A DNA stretch of 64,000 bases, from assembly GCA_016893485.2 (NCBI GenBank), contig JAFEKX020000001.1, positions 5,084,001 through 5,148,000 on the forward strand, read 5' to 3'. A program made the position numbers and the translations under genes. Positions 20,571 to 31,465 of the stretch are shown piece after piece. The DNA is from Streptomyces sp. P3 (GTDB lineage: Bacteria; Actinomycetota; Actinomycetes; Streptomycetales; Streptomycetaceae). The notes under the pieces are model-generated. The model did not search any database. It was not told where the DNA came from and saw only the letters and a list, made by a program, of their open reading frames with translations. Within the stretch, counting starts at the first letter, position 1. Every line of letters begins with the position of its first letter.

Positions 20571-22062
20571 ATGCGAACCGACACTTCTCCCGGCACCCTG
20601 CCGGCGCGGGAGCACCTCCCGGCCGGAGACGCCGGTACGCCTGTCCTGGACGTAGTGATCCCCGTCTACAACGAGGAGAAGGACCTCCAGCCATGTGTGC
20701 TCAGACTGCACGAGCACCTCAAGCGCACGTTCCCGTACGCGTTCCGCATCACCATCGCGGACAACGCGTCGATCGACACCACCCCCAGGTGGCGGCGCGG
20801 CTGGAGGCGGAGATCCCCGAGGTCAAGTCGTTCCGGCTGGAGCAGAAGGGGCGCGGTCGAGCACTGCGCACCGTCTGGTCCGCCTCGGACGCCCCGATCC
20901 TCGCCTACATGGACGTCGACCTCTCGACCGACCTCAACGCGCTGCTGCCCCTGGTGGCACCGCTGATCTCCGGTCACTCCGACCTGGCGATCGGGTCCCG
21001 GCTGGCCCGCTCGTCGCGTGTCGTGCGTGGCGCCAAGCGCGAGTTCATCAGCCGGACCTACAACCTGATCCTGCGCGGCTCGCTGCAGGCCCGCTTCTCG
21101 GACGCCCAGTGCGGGTTCAAGGCGATCCGGCGTGATGTGGCCCAGGCGCTGCTGCCGCTCGTCGAGGACACCGGCTGGTTCTTCGACACCGAGATGCTGG
21201 TGCTCGCCGAGCGCGCCGGACTCCGGATCCACGAGGTGCCGGTCGACTGGGTCGACGACCCGAACTCGACCGTCCACATCGTGAAGACGGCGACGGAGGA
21301 CCTGAAGGGAGTGTGGCGGGTGGGCAAGGCCCTGGCCTCCGGTTCGCTGCCGCTCGACCGTGTCACGCGTCCCTTCGGCGACGACCCCCGCGACCGCGAC
21401 ATCCAGGACGTGCCCAAGGGGCTGGCCCGCCAGCTCGTCGGGTTCTGCGTGGTCGGCGGTCTCTCCACCCTCTTCTACCTGGTCCTCTACAGCCTCTTCC
21501 GGCAGTTCGGCGGCTCCCAGGTCGCCAACGCGCTCGCTCTGCTGGTCTCGGCGGTCGCCAACACCGCCGCGAACCGCCGGCTGACCTTCGGGGTCCGCGG
21601 CCGGGGCGGCGCCGTCCGTCACCAGGCGCAGGGCCTGGTCGTCTTCGCCATCGGCCTCGCGCTGACCAGTGGTTCCCTCGCCGCGCTGAACGCGGCCAGC
21701 AGCGACCCGGCGCACTCCACCGAACTCGCGGTCCTGGTGGCCGCCAACCTCGCCGCGACCGTGCTGCGCTTCCTGCTCTTCCGCGCCTGGGTGTTCCCGG
21801 ACCGCGGCGACAGCGCCGAGGAGCCGCCGCTCGCGGCTCTCAACTCCCCTTCCTCGCCGACGTATTCGACGGCACCGCAGTCCCCGCAGCACCCCGGTTC
21901 CTACGCCCCCTGCCGCAGCGCCAGCCCCAGCAGGGGACGTACGACATCGCCTCCACCACCCAGTTCCGCGCCGGTGAGGCCGCGGACGGCACCTGGAGGG
22001 ACGCGACGATGCAGTTGCAGCCGGTGCGTCCCCACGACACCGATCCGAGGAACTCCCGATGA
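20571..22062 (+). CDS. Polyprenyl-phosphate glycosyltransferase (GT2) fused to GtrA domain
   Basis: About 497 residues. The GT2 fold starts LDVVIPVYNEEKDL; the DxD-like motif is in AYMDVDLSTDLNALLPL near residue 113; then RTYNLILRG and QCGFKAIRRDV, typical of dolichol-phosphate-mannose-synthase-like enzymes. From residue 283 a GtrA domain has four helices, ending RFLLFRAWVFPDRG. The likely product is a polyprenyl-phosphate sugar passed to the GT39 enzyme encoded next. One C is missing near 20790 (TTP-QVAARLEAEIP). A further shift near 21930 gives the C terminus QQGTYDIASTTQF. The stop overlaps the next start as ATGA (22059). Confidence 0.85.
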
Positions 22063-24280
22063 CGACCGACACCGATCAGACGACCCGTCCGGGGAGGCAG
22101 CCCCTCGTCCTGGGGGCCGACCACCGGTGACAGCGACACCGGCAGAGACACGGCCGCCGAACCGGGCGCGCACACCGTCGCCCCGGGGCCGGTGAGCCGA
22201 AGCAGCCGCTCGGCCGCCGGCTGTGGCGCGGCCGGCCCGAGGACCCGCGCTGGGCGCGCCCCGCGTTCTGGGGCATGCTGCTGGCCACGGGCCTGCTCTA
22301 CCTCTACAACCTGAGCGCGTCCGGCTACTCCAACTCCTTCTACTCGGCGGCGGTTCAGGCCGGCAGCAAGAGCTGGAAGGCGTTCCTGTTCGGCTCGCTC
22401 GACGCGGGCAACGCGATCACCGTCGACAAGCCCTCGGCGTTCCTGTGGCCGATGGAGATCTCGGTCCGCGTCTTCGGCCTCAACTCCTGGGCGATCCTGG
22501 TCCCCGAGGTCCTCATGGGCGTCGGCACGGTCGCGGTCGTGTACGCGGCGGTACGGCGTCGGCACAGTCCCCAGGCCGGTCTGATCGCGGGCGCCGTCCT
22601 GGCGCTCACCCCGGTCGCCGCCCTGATGTTCCGCTTCAACAACCCTGACGCCGCGCTGGCGTTGCTCATGGCGACCGCCTGCTACCTCGTCGTCCGGGCC
22701 CTGGAGGACGGCCGTACCAGGTGGCTGGTCTGGGCCGGAGTCGCGATCGGCTTCGCGTTCTCTCCAAGACCCTCCAGGCCTTCCTGATCCTGCCGCCGCT
22801 CGCGATCGTCTACGCGGTCTGCGCGCCGGTGAGCGTGAAGAAGAGGTTCGCCCAACTGGGCCTGGCCACCGGCGCGTTGGTCGTCGCGGCCGGCTGGTGG
22901 GTGGCGCTCGTCGAGCTGTGGCCGGCGTCCTCGCGCCCCTACATCGGCGGCTCGCAGAACAACAGCTTCCTTGAACTGACCTTCGGCTACAACGGGTTCG
23001 GCCGCCTCAGCGGCGACGAGACCGGCAGCGTCGGCGGCGGAGGCGGCGGCACGGGCACCGGCATGTGGGGTGCCACCGGCTGGAACCGCATGTTCAACGA
23101 CGAGATCGGCAGCCAGATCTCCTGGCTGCTGCCCGCCGCGCTGATCCTCCTGGTCGCGAGCCTGGTGGCCACGCGGAAGCTGGGCCGCACCTCGGTCAGG
23201 CGCAGTTCGATGCTCGTGTGGGGCGGCTCGCTGGTGACGACCCTGGTCGTCTTCAGCTACATGGCCGGCATCTTCCACCAGTACTACACGATCGCGCTGG
23301 CCCCTACATCGCCGCCGTCATCGGCATCGGCGCGGGTTCCCTCTGGGAGAAGCGCGGCGAGATCTGGGCGTCGATCACCCTCGCGGCGGCGGCAGTCGCG
23401 GCCGGGGTGTGGGGCTACGTCCTCCTCAACCGCACCCCCGACTACCTGCCCTGGCTGAAGTGGCTGGTCCTCATCGGCTCCCTCGCGGGCGCGCTCGGCC
23501 TGATCTTCGTGGCGAAGATCGGCCGCCAACTCGCCCTCGCGGCAGTCGGCTTGAGCATCGTGGCGGGCCTGGCGGGCCCCACGGCGTACACCCTCTCCAC
23601 CGTCAACTCCGCCCACACCGGCTCGATTCCGACGGCCGGTCCGGCGGGCGCCAGCATGATGGGCGGCGGTCCGGGTGGCGGCGGCCGCGGCGGCTTCGGC
23701 GGCGGCAACCGCGGCCGGCGGCACGGGCACGATGCCCGGCCAGCAGGGTGGCGGCACCACGCAGAACCAGGGCGGCGGCTTCCCCGGCGGCGGCACCATG
23801 CCCGGCGGTGGCACGGGCACCCTGCCCGGCGGCGGCACCGGCACCCAGCGGCAGGGCGGCGGCTTCGGCGGCCAGACGGGCGGCGACGGCCGTATGGGCG
23901 GCGGTGGCGTCGGCGGCCTGCTCAACGGCGCGACGGTCACCTCGGCGGCCAAGAAGCTGCTCCAGACGGACGCGGGCAAGTACACCTGGGTCGCCGCGTC
24001 CATCGGCTCCCAGAACGCCGCGAGCTACCAACTCGCCACCGGTGACCCGGTGATGGCGATCGGCGGCTTCAACGGCACCGACCCGTCGCCGACACTGGCC
24101 CAGTTCCAGAAGTACGTGGCGGACGGCAGGATCCACTACTTCATCTCGGGCGGCACCGGCATGGGCGGCAGCAGCACGGGCAGCTCCTCGCAGATCACCT
24201 CGTGGGTCGAGAAGAACTACAAGAAGGTGACGGTCGGTTCGGCCACCTTCTACGACCTGACGCAGAAGACGAGCAGCTGA
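22059..24280 (+). CDS. GT39/PMT-like membrane mannosyltransferase with Gly-rich loop
   Basis: About 740 residues. The N-terminal Arg-rich segment and LLATGLLYLYNLSASGYSNSFY open a multi-helix glycosyltransferase of the ArnT/PMT type. It would use a polyprenyl-linked sugar to glycosylate proteins or polymers outside the membrane. Eight or more helices continue to LAGPTAYTLSTV. A loop at about 534-622 is almost pure Gly/Gln/Thr (GGGTMPGGGTGTLPGGG), then a soluble C-terminal domain (KLLQTDAGKYTWVAASIG). Shifts lie near 22115, 22190, 22765, 23305 and 23708. It closes the regulator-kinase-GT2-GT39 unit. Confidence 0.82.
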
Positions 24281-24293
24281 CCGGAGAACCTGA

Positions 24294-24324
24294 GAGGGCG
24301 GTGACCACCCGGTCACCGCCCCTC
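24294..24324 (+). terminator. Strong hairpin terminator after the glycosyltransferase unit
   Basis: gagggcggtgacc and ggtcaccgcc(c)ctc pair around a four-base loop, 14 bp after the stop codon. Confidence 0.85.
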
Positions 24325-24344
24325 TTCACGTCTCCAGTATCTCC

Positions 24345-24382
24345 GTTGTACGCCGTACAGGAACTGTTCTACGGTGTACAAC
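24345..24382. promoter_or_regulatory. TetR-type operator abutting the MFS start codon
   Basis: gttgtacgccgta (24345-24357) and tacggtgtacaac (24370-24382) are inverted repeats with one mismatch. The right arm ends on the base before ATG 24383. There is no room for a Shine-Dalgarno, so the transporter mRNA may be leaderless. The TetR at 26000 is the natural candidate binder. Confidence 0.7.
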
Positions 24383-25854
24383 ATGCCGAACTCCCCAGGC
24401 CCCCAAGCCCTCCAGGGCCACCCCGGCGCTGGATCGTCCTCGGAGTCATCTGTCTGGCCCCGCTCACCGTGCTGCTCGACAACACCGTGCTGAACGTGGC
24501 GATCCCCTCGCTCACCCGCGAACTCGGCGCCGGCACCGCCGACATCCAGTGGATGATCAACGCGTACTCGCTGGTGCAGTCGGGGTTGCTCCTGACGGCG
24601 GGCAGCGCGGCCGACCGTTACGGCCGCAAGAAGATGCTGATCGCGGGACTGGTGCTGTTCGGCGTGGGCTCCCTCATCGCCGGACTCGCCCAGTCCACCG
24701 GGCAGTTGATCGCCGCGCGGGCCGGGATGGGGGTCGGCGGGGCGCTGCTCATCACGACCACCCTCGCCGTGGTGATGCAGATCTTCACGCCCGAGGAACA
24801 GCCACGCGCGATCGGCATCTGGGCCGCGGTCAACGCCCTCGGCTTCGCGACCGGCCCGCTCCTCGGCGGCTTCCTGCTGAACCACTTCTGGTGGGGCGCG
24901 ATCTTCCTGATCAACCTGCCGGTCGCGGCGCTGGCGCTGACAGCGGCGACAGCCCTGGTCCCCGAGTCGAAGAACCCCCGCGGCGACCGCCCCGACCTCC
25001 TGGGCGCCCTGCTCTCCACGGTCGGCATGGCGGCCCTGGTCTACGCGATCATCTCCGGCCCGGCGCACGGCTGGACGTCGGGCCGGGTGCTGCTGACGAC
25101 GGCGGTGGCGGTGGTCGTCCTCGGTGCCTTCGCGTACTGGGAGAACCGTGTCCCGTACCCCATGCTCGACCTCGACTTCTTCCGCGACCGCCGCTTCACG
25201 GGCGCGGTGACCGGCGTAGTCCTGATCACTTTCGGCATGGCCGGCTCGCTGTTCCTCCTCACCCAGCACCTTCAATTCGTCCTGGGCTACGGCCCGTTGG
25301 AGGCGGGTGTGCGTACGGCGCCGCTCGCGCTCGCGATCGTCGCGCTCAACTTCTCGGGGCTGGCGGCGAAGTGGACGGCGCGGCTCGGCGCTCCGCCGGC
25401 CATCGGGCTGGGCATGGTGCTGATGTCGGCGGGGCTGGTGTCGATCGCGGTGCTCGCGACGGGGGTTACGCGGGGACGTTGTCGGGGCTGGTGCTGATCG
25501 GGGCGGGGGCGGCGTTGGCGAATCCGGCGATGGCTCACGCGATCATGAGTGCGATTCCTCCGGAGAAGGCGGGGGTGGGGGCCGGGGTCAACGGAACCCT
25601 GGGGGAGTTCGGGAACGGGTTGGGGGTCGCGGTGTTGGGGGCGGTGTTGAGTTCTCGGTTCGCGGCGGTGTCCCTGCCGGTCGGCTTGGCGGGAGCGTCC
25701 TCGGCCGAGGAGAGGCGGAAGGTCACCGATTCCTTCTCCGCGGGCCTGGAGGTGAGCCAACTGGTCGGGGCTGTCGCAGTGTTGACCGGGGGTTGCTCGC
25801 GGCGGCGTTGTTGTGGCGGGCGGAGCGGGCAGACTCGGGGTGGTGGTCGCCTAG
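24383..25854 (+). CDS. DHA2-family (EmrB/QacA) MFS drug exporter
   Basis: About 492 residues with 14 predicted helices. Typical signatures are DNTVLNVAIPSLTRELG, the loop motif GSAADRYGRKKML and the motif C region ALGFATGPLLGGFL. The first codons read MPNSP; one C restored near 24397 joins them to RPPSPPGPPRRWIVLG. Further single-G losses near 25465 (ATGGGYAGTLSGL), 25790 (LTGGLLAAALLWR) and 25841 (ADSGVVVA, then stop 25852-25854) need repair. It is followed by a TetR gene and preceded by an operator, so substrate-induced export is likely. Confidence 0.85.
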
Positions 25855-25892
25855 GAGCTCGGGTGGCTGGGTGCGTGGGCGGCTGGCTGTCT

Positions 25893-25962
25893 GTTGTGGC
25901 TGGTCGCGCCCACGCGGCGGTAGCCGCACATGTCACAGCCCCGCGCCCCTGAGGGGGCGCCT
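25893..25962. repeat. Streptomyces interspersed repeat, copy A
   Basis: The sequence from ttgtggctggtcgcgcc through acagccccgcgcccct matches two other intergenic copies (32376 and 42744). Its end, gcgcccctgagggggcgc, forms a hairpin suited to act as terminator after the MFS gene. Confidence 0.75.
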
Positions 25963-25999
25963 ACAGTGGCCGGGATTGAGAGATCGAGGAAGGTGCGGC

Positions 26000-26778
26000 A
26001 TGGCCAAGACAACCCCGTCGTCCGGGCGTTCCGAGCGCACCAGCGTCTGGCTGAACCGCAAGGCACCTCGAAGCGGGCGGGGCGGGGACAGCCGGGCCTC
26101 GACCGCACCCGCATCACCGAAGTCACCGTGCGGCTGCTGGACGCGGAGGGGCTGGCCAAGTTCTCGATGCGGCGGCTCGCGGCCGAGCTGAATGTGACGG
26201 CGATGTCGGTCTACTGGTACGTCGACACCAAGGACGATCTCCTCGAACTCGCCCTGGACGCCGCCTTCGGGGAGTTGCGGCTGCCCGATCCGGAGGCCGA
26301 GGCCGAGGAGTGGCGGGACCAACTCCGCGCCCTGGCAACGGAGTACAGGGCGCTGCTGGTCCGGCACCCCTGGCTGTCGCCGCTCGCCGGTACCTTCCTC
26401 AACATCGGCCCGAACTCGCTCGCGTTCTCCCGTGTCGTACAGCGCGTGATCCGGCGTACGGGGTTGCCGGACCACGGCCTGACCGGGGCGATCTCGGCCG
26501 TCTTCCAGTTCGTGTACGGCTACGGCACGATCGAGGGCCACTTCTTCGCCCGCGTCGCCGACACCGGCATGACCCCGGACGACTACTTCCGGCAGGCCAT
26601 GTCGACGTTCGACGGAGCCCCGACGACCGCCGAGGTCGTGGAGGAGTCCAAGCGCCTCATGGCGGCCCGGGGCGGCGACACGGTCGCGGAGATGATGGAC
26701 CGCGACTTCACCTTCGCCCTGGACCTGCTGGTGGCGGGCATCGAGGCGATGGTGAAGCGGGACGGTGGCACCCAATAG
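26000..26778 (+). CDS. TetR-family regulator with TetR_C-type ligand domain
   Basis: About 260 residues. The helix-turn-helix lies in ITEVTVRLLDAEGLAKFSMR and RLAAELNVTAMSVYWYVDTK, of the tetracycline-repressor subtype. ATG 26000 has AGGAAGG seven bases upstream. Its first codons (MAKTTPSSGRSERTSVWLNR) are one frame away from the rest; one base is missing near 26065. It probably represses the DHA2 exporter upstream through the dyad at 24345. Confidence 0.83.
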
Positions 26779-26779
26779 C

Positions 26780-26848
26780 CCGTCCGGCGTTTGAGGACGA
26801 GGCCCCTTCAGGGCCGATGGGGGTCTGGGGGCGGAGCCCCCAGCACCA
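26780..26848. repeat. Streptomyces interspersed repeat of the cgtccggcgtttgaggacgag type
   Basis: cgtccggcgtttgaggacga is followed by gggggtctgggggcggagcccccagc. I recognise this as a widespread non-coding Streptomyces intergenic element. ctgggggc/gcccccag makes a terminator-like hairpin between the TetR gene and the convergent PPOX gene. Confidence 0.75.
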
Positions 26849-26873
26849 CCTCAGCCGGCTACGACCCGCACCC

Positions 26874-27340
26874 TCAGTTCTCGGCGAGCCGCGCCGGAAA
26901 GCCCCGGTGGCAACCGGACCCCACCGCTCCGGAGTGACCCGCACGATCGACTTCCCCTGCTTGAGCATCGCCGCGCGATACTCGTCCCAGTCCGGATGCT
27001 CCCCGGAGATGTTCCGGAAGTACTCGACGAGGGGTTCCACGGAGTCGGGCGAGTCGATGACCTCGGCCGTGCCGTCGATCTGCACCCACGGCCCGTTCCA
27101 CTCGTCGCTCAGGATGATCAGGCTGACCCGGGGATCACGCTTCGCGTTGCGGGTCTTGGCCCGCTCGGGGTACGTGGAGACGACGATCCGCCCGGAGTCG
27201 TCGACCCCGCAGGTCAGCGGCGACCCCTGCGGGCTGCCGTCCGCCCGCCGGGTCAACAGGATCGCCCGGTGCCGGGGCCGTACGAAGTCCAGCAGCTCGT
27301 CCAGGGACACGGAGGTGTTGCTCGCGATGTTCGGTGCCAT
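26874..27340 (-). CDS. PPOX-class (pyridoxamine-phosphate-oxidase-fold) F420- or FMN-dependent protein
   Basis: 155-residue split-barrel protein. Blocks are RHRAILLTRRADGSPQGSPL, DDSGRIVVSTYPERAKTRN, RDPRVSLIIL and GPWVQIDGTAEV, which resemble the F420-binding PPOX subfamily of actinobacteria. Start ATG is at 27340. The 3' end needs one G near 26912, turning VATGAFRR into VATGGFPARLAEN with the stop at 26874. Exact cofactor and substrate cannot be read from sequence. Confidence 0.83.
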
Positions 27341-27387
27341 ACGGATCAGCCTAGGCGCAGCGGGCCCCGGGACGCCTGCTCCGCCCG

Positions 27388-28209
27388 TCACGCCTGCGGC
27401 AACGACTCCCCCTGCACCGCCTGGACGTCCAGTTCGACCTTGAGTGTCGTACCGATCGCCGCGATCCCCGCCTGGACGACCTGGTTGTAGTTCATCGCGA
27501 AGTCCTCCCGGTGCAGCTCCGTGGTCGCGCGGAACGCGGCCCGCGTGCCGCCCCAGGGGTCGGCCCCGGTGCCGAGGTAGGCGAGGTCGAGGGCGACCGG
27601 CCGTACGACACCGTGGAGGGTCAACTCGCCGGAGACCTTCCAGCGGTCGGAACCGGCCGGGGTGAGACCCGTCGAGCGGTAGGTGATCTCCGGGAAGCGG
27701 GCCACGTCCAGGAAGTCCGCCGAACGCAGGTGGTCGTCGCGCATGCCGTTGCCGGTGTCGATGGACGCGGCCCGGATGACCGCCTCCACACGGGACTTGG
27801 CGATGTCGTCCGGGGCGATCTCGACGGTCGCGGCGAAGTCGGTGAACCGGCCCCGCACGCTGGAGATCCCCAGGTGCTGGGCGACCGCGCCGACCGTGGA
27901 GTGGGCGGGGTCGACGGTCCACGGCCCGGGCGGCGGCAGCTCCGTACCGCCCTGCCGGGCCAGCGTCACTGTGCCGACCTCGGCCCGCCCGCTCGCCGTG
28001 ACGATCGCGGTGGCGGCGGCGGGCGCGTACCCGACGGCCGTCACGATCACGGTGTACGGCCCTGGCGCGAGCGGGTTCACGTCCCGCACGGCCCCCTCCA
28101 CGTCCGCCTCCGCCCGCAGCACCTGCGCCCCGGTCATGTCGGTCACCGTCACGACCGCGTGCGACACGGCCCATCCGTCCCGGGTACGGATCTTCGCGGT
28201 CAGTCCCAT
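27388..28209 (-). CDS. YceI-like lipid-binding domain with N-terminal carboxypeptidase-regulatory-like domain
   Basis: 273 residues, intact. Residues 3-80 form a carboxypeptidase regulatory-like beta-sandwich (AVVTVTDMTGAQVLRAEADV, GPYTVIVTAVGYAP). Residues 95-270 are YceI: WTVDPAHSTVGAVAQHLG, VRGRFTDF, DHLRSADFLDVARFPEI and GELTLHGVVRPVAL. YceI proteins are lipocalin-like beta-barrels that bind isoprenoid lipids. No signal peptide is visible, so it is probably cytoplasmic. The same regulatory-like fold decorates the exporter encoded next (28311). Confidence 0.88.
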   Translation of the reverse strand: MGLTAKIRTRDGWAVSHAVVTVTDMTGAQVLRAEADVEGAVRDVNPLAPGPYTVIVTAVGYAPAAATAIVTASGRAEVGTVTLARQGGTELPPPGPWTVDPAHSTVGAVAQHLGISSVRGRFTDFAATVEIAPDDIAKSRVEAVIRAASIDTGNGMRDDHLRSADFLDVARFPEITYRSTGLTPAGSDRWKVSGELTLHGVVRPVALDLAYLGTGADPWGGTRAAFRATTELHREDFAMNYNQVVQAGIAAIGTTLKVELDVQAVQGESLPQA

Positions 28210-28258
28210 GTCCCTCTAACTCCTTGCCGTACAGCCGAGATTCGGCACACATGAAACC

Positions 28259-28301
28259 GGCCCGCGGAACACGCCCCCGCACGGGGCGAGTTCCGCGGGC
28301 C
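28259..28301 (-). terminator. Hairpin terminator between the exporter and YceI gene
   Basis: ggcccgcggaac and gttccgcgggcc pair perfectly, with an inner gcccccgcacggggc hairpin. It lies just after the exporter stop at 28311 on the minus strand. Confidence 0.85.
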
Positions 28302-28310
28302 GGGTGTCAA

Positions 28311-30851
28311 CTACTCGCCGGGGTGGGCGAGTTCGATGTCGTGGCCGTCGGTCCCACGGCCGTTGAGCGTGAGGGCGGTCGCGACCGGCGGGTAGCCCGT
28401 CGCGATCACCGTGTAGTCGCCGCCGCTCAGGTCGGTGAAGGCGTACGCGCCGTCCGTTCCGGTGGTGGCGCTGCCGACCACGTTGCCCGCCGCGTCCACG
28501 AGGGTCACGCGGGCGTCGGCCAGGGGGCCGTGCGGGGCGCGGACGACGCCCTGGACCTGGGCGCCGGAGTCGAGGTCGATCTCGACCCGGGTGACGCCGG
28601 TGCCGCCGACCTCGACGGGCAGGGCGCGCGGCCGGTACCCGGCGGCGTTCACCGCGACGGTCACGGCACCCGGCACCAGCTCGGCGAAGACGAACTCGCC
28701 CTGCTCACCGGTGGTTCCGGTGGAGAGCAGATCACCGCGCACGTCCGTCACGATGACCATCGCGTCCTTGACGGGCAGGCCCGTCTCGGCGGCCCGGACG
28801 AGTCCGTTGAGGCCGCTGGTGCCGCTCAGGAGCACGTCGTAGGAGACCGGCTCATGGCCGCCCACGACGACCGTGGACGCCTGCGGCTGGAAACCGTCGG
28901 CGGAGGCGATCAGGACGTACGAGCCGACGCTCGGCGCGTCCAGCGCGTAGGAGCCGTCCGCCTGCGTGACCGAGCGGCCCAACTGGCGTCCCCGAGCGAG
29001 ATCAGGGTGACGGCGGCCTGCGGGACGGGTGCGCTCTCGGCGCCGCGGATGTGGCCGCGGACGGGGATCCCGCCGGAGGCGGCGTCGGACAGGGCACCGG
29101 AGGCGGATGCGGTCACGGGTGCGGTCTCCTCCCCACCACCGTTGCCACGGCGGCGAGTTGCTCGGTTCCTTCGGTACTGGCCGCCCAGCTGGGGACCTTC
29201 TCCTCGGCCGGCGCGGGGAACTCGCCCGCGTCCAGCACGCCCACGGCCTCCTCGGCCGCCTGGGCGAGACCGCCGGAGGTCCGCAGCGGGACCTCCTTGA
29301 TGAACATCACGACGACGAAGGCGATCAGCGCGAAGGGAGCCGCGTAGAGGAAGACATCGGCGATGCCGTGGCCGTAGGCGCTCTCCAGCCAGGTGCGGAC
29401 CGTGCTCGGCAGGGCGTCCATGTCGGGCAGCGCGCTGCTGCCGACGGCCTTGGCGGCGGCGGCCTGCGACTGCGGGTCCAGGGAGGCGACGGTGTCCTTG
29501 GCGTAGTGCGTGATCCGGCCGGACATGACCGAACCGAGCACGCCGACGCCCACCGCGCCACCGAGCGAGCGGAAGAAGCTCACCGTGGAGGAGGCGGCGC
29601 CGAGGTCCTTCGGGGTCACCTGGTTCTGCGTGGAGAGGACCAGGTTCTGCATCATCGTGCCGACGCCGATGCCGAGCATGGCCATGTAGATGGACAGTTC
29701 CCAGTACGGGGTGTCGTACCGCATCAGACCGAGCAGGCCGAGACCCGCGGTGAGGAAGAGACCGCCGGCGACCAGCCAGCCCTTCCAGCGGCCGGTCTTG
29801 GTGATGAAGCGGCCGGAGACCATCGACGCGACGAACAGACCGCCGATCATCGGGATCGTCATGACCCCGGACATCGTCGGGGACTTGTCGCGGGCCAGCT
29901 GGAAGTACTGCGAGAAGAAGACCGTGCCCGAGTACATGCCCACACCGACGAACAGCGAGGCCAGGGAGGCCAGCGACACCGTGCGGTTGCGGAACAGGCG
30001 CAGCGGGATGATCGGCTCGCTCGCCCGCGTCTCGGTGAACACGAACAGCAGCGCCAGCACGAGCGTGCCGCCCACCATCGCGTACGTCTGCCACGACAGC
30101 CACTCGTACTTGTCGTCGGCGAAGGTCACCCAGACCAGCAGCAGCGAGGCCGCCGCGGTGATGAAGAAGGCGCCGGTCCAGTCGACCTTGACCTTCCGCT
30201 TGGCGACCGGGAGGTTCAGCGTCTTCTGCAGCACGATCAGCGCGATCAGCGCGAAGGGGATGCCGACGAAGAGGCAGTAGCGCCAGCCGAGCCACGAGGT
30301 GTCGGTGATCACACCGCCGAGCAGCGGACCGCCGACGGTCGCGACGGCGAAGGTGGCGCCGGTGTAGCCGGAGTACCGGCCGCGCTCGCGCGGGGCGATC
30401 ATCGCGGCCATCACGACCTGGACGAGGGCGGAGAGACCGCCCGCGCCGAGGCCCTGGATGACACGGGCGCCGATCAGCATCGCCGGGTTCTGCGCCAGGC
30501 CGGCGACGACCGAGCCGATGACGTAGATGACCAGGGATATCTGGACCAGGGCCTTCTTGCTGACCAGGTCGGCCATCTTGCCCCACAGCGGCACCGAGGC
30601 CGTCATGGAGAGCAGGGCCGCGGTGACGACCCAGGTGTAGGCCTCCTGGCCGCCGCCCAGACTGCCGATGATGGTCGGCAGGGCGTTGGTGACGATCGTC
30701 GACGAGATGATCGCGGCGAACAGTCCGAGCAGCAGCCCGGAGAGCGCCTCCATGATCTGCCGGTGTGTCATCGGCGCGCCGTCGGGGGCCGCGGGGTTCC
30801 CCCTCCGTGCTTGGCGTGAGCCCGCACACCGGCTGGTGTGGTCGTTGCCAT
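28311..30851 (-). CDS. DHA2-family MFS exporter fused to carboxypeptidase-regulatory-like repeats
   Basis: About 847 residues. A 14-helix exporter occupies residues 25-535 (IISSTIVTNALPTI, PLWGKMADLVSKKALVQIS, VGGPLLGGVITD). After a linker come three beta-sandwich repeats from about 590, starting IPVRGHIRGAESAPVPQAAV, SGLNGLVRAAETGLPVKDAM and AQVQGVVRAPHGPLADARV. ATG 30851 has AAGGAAG upstream. One base must be restored near 30797 (KHGGG-NPAAPDGAP), 29135 (VVG-EETAPV) and 28990 (LGDA-QLGRSVTQ). Co-transcribed with the upstream MarR gene. The extra domains are usually extracellular, which conflicts with a cytoplasmic C terminus for 14 helices. Confidence 0.8.
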
Positions 30852-30872
30852 GAGCTTCCTTTTCTTCCGTGC

Positions 30873-31395
30873 TTATGCGGGTGTACGGGTGGTGCGTTCG
30901 AGTTCGTGGTGGGGGAGTGGGGGTGTCGGCCACGACGGGAGGGCGGGTCGGCGGGGGCTGGGCGGTACGGCAGTCGCCGAAACTCGCCCGCAGCCGGGCC
31001 ATCAGCTGGATCAGCCGGCCGACCTCCTCGTCGCTCCAGTCGTTCAGCCGGTCGGCGAGCAACTGGGCGGTCCGCCGGGACAGTTCGTCCACCTGGGTCC
31101 GGCCGTCGGGGGTGAGGTGCAGGATGCGGGAGCGCTTGTCGGCGGGGTCGGGGGACCGTTCGATCCAGCCCCGGTCGACGACGTGCGTGACATGGCGGCT
31201 GGTCACGGACATGTCGACGGAGAGCAGCTCCGCGAGCTTGCTCATGCGCATGTCGCCGTACCGGTCGAGCAGGGTCAGTACGGCCGCGGAGCCGGCGGGG
31301 CAGTCGGACGGCATGATCCGCCCCAACTCCCTGCGTACGGCGCCGAAGGCACTGAACTGACGCATCAGCTCCTCGTACTGCGTCCGCTCGGCCAT
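30873..31395 (-). CDS. MarR-family regulator of the adjacent exporter
   Basis: Start ATG 31395 has GGAGG upstream. The winged helix runs from MRMSKLAELLSVDMSVTSRH through DRGWIERSPDPADKRSRIL. The helical C terminus ends at LMARLRASFGDC (about 30965). After that the frame runs into the exporter without a stop, an effect of frame errors; a TAA in another frame at 30873-30875 is the best stop. Two operator-like sites upstream suggest autorepression of the marR-exporter operon. Confidence 0.82.
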
Positions 31396-31411
31396 CACAC
31401 CTCCCAGGTTC

Positions 31412-31465
31412 GGTTGCTTAGGGCAACCATAAGAGCGTAAGAGAGGTTGGTTGCTACAGGCAAAT
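31412..31465. promoter_or_regulatory. MarR operator candidates
   Basis: GGTTGC-TTAGG-GCAACC (31412-31428) is a perfect 17-bp dyad 17 bp upstream of the MarR start. A related half-site, ggttgctacaggcaaat, follows at 31449-31465. Both lie between divergent genes at 31395 and 31595. Confidence 0.65.

Noticed and set aside
19040..22195. 1,051-residue kinase-glycosyltransferase fusion
   Set aside because: The long frame joins two genes only because of missing bases; the kinase has its own end (NWQSH...VQQGA) and the transferase its own ATG at 20571.
29029..30819. Long + strand frame of 596 codons
   Set aside because: Antisense shadow of the DHA2 exporter, with an implausible composition.
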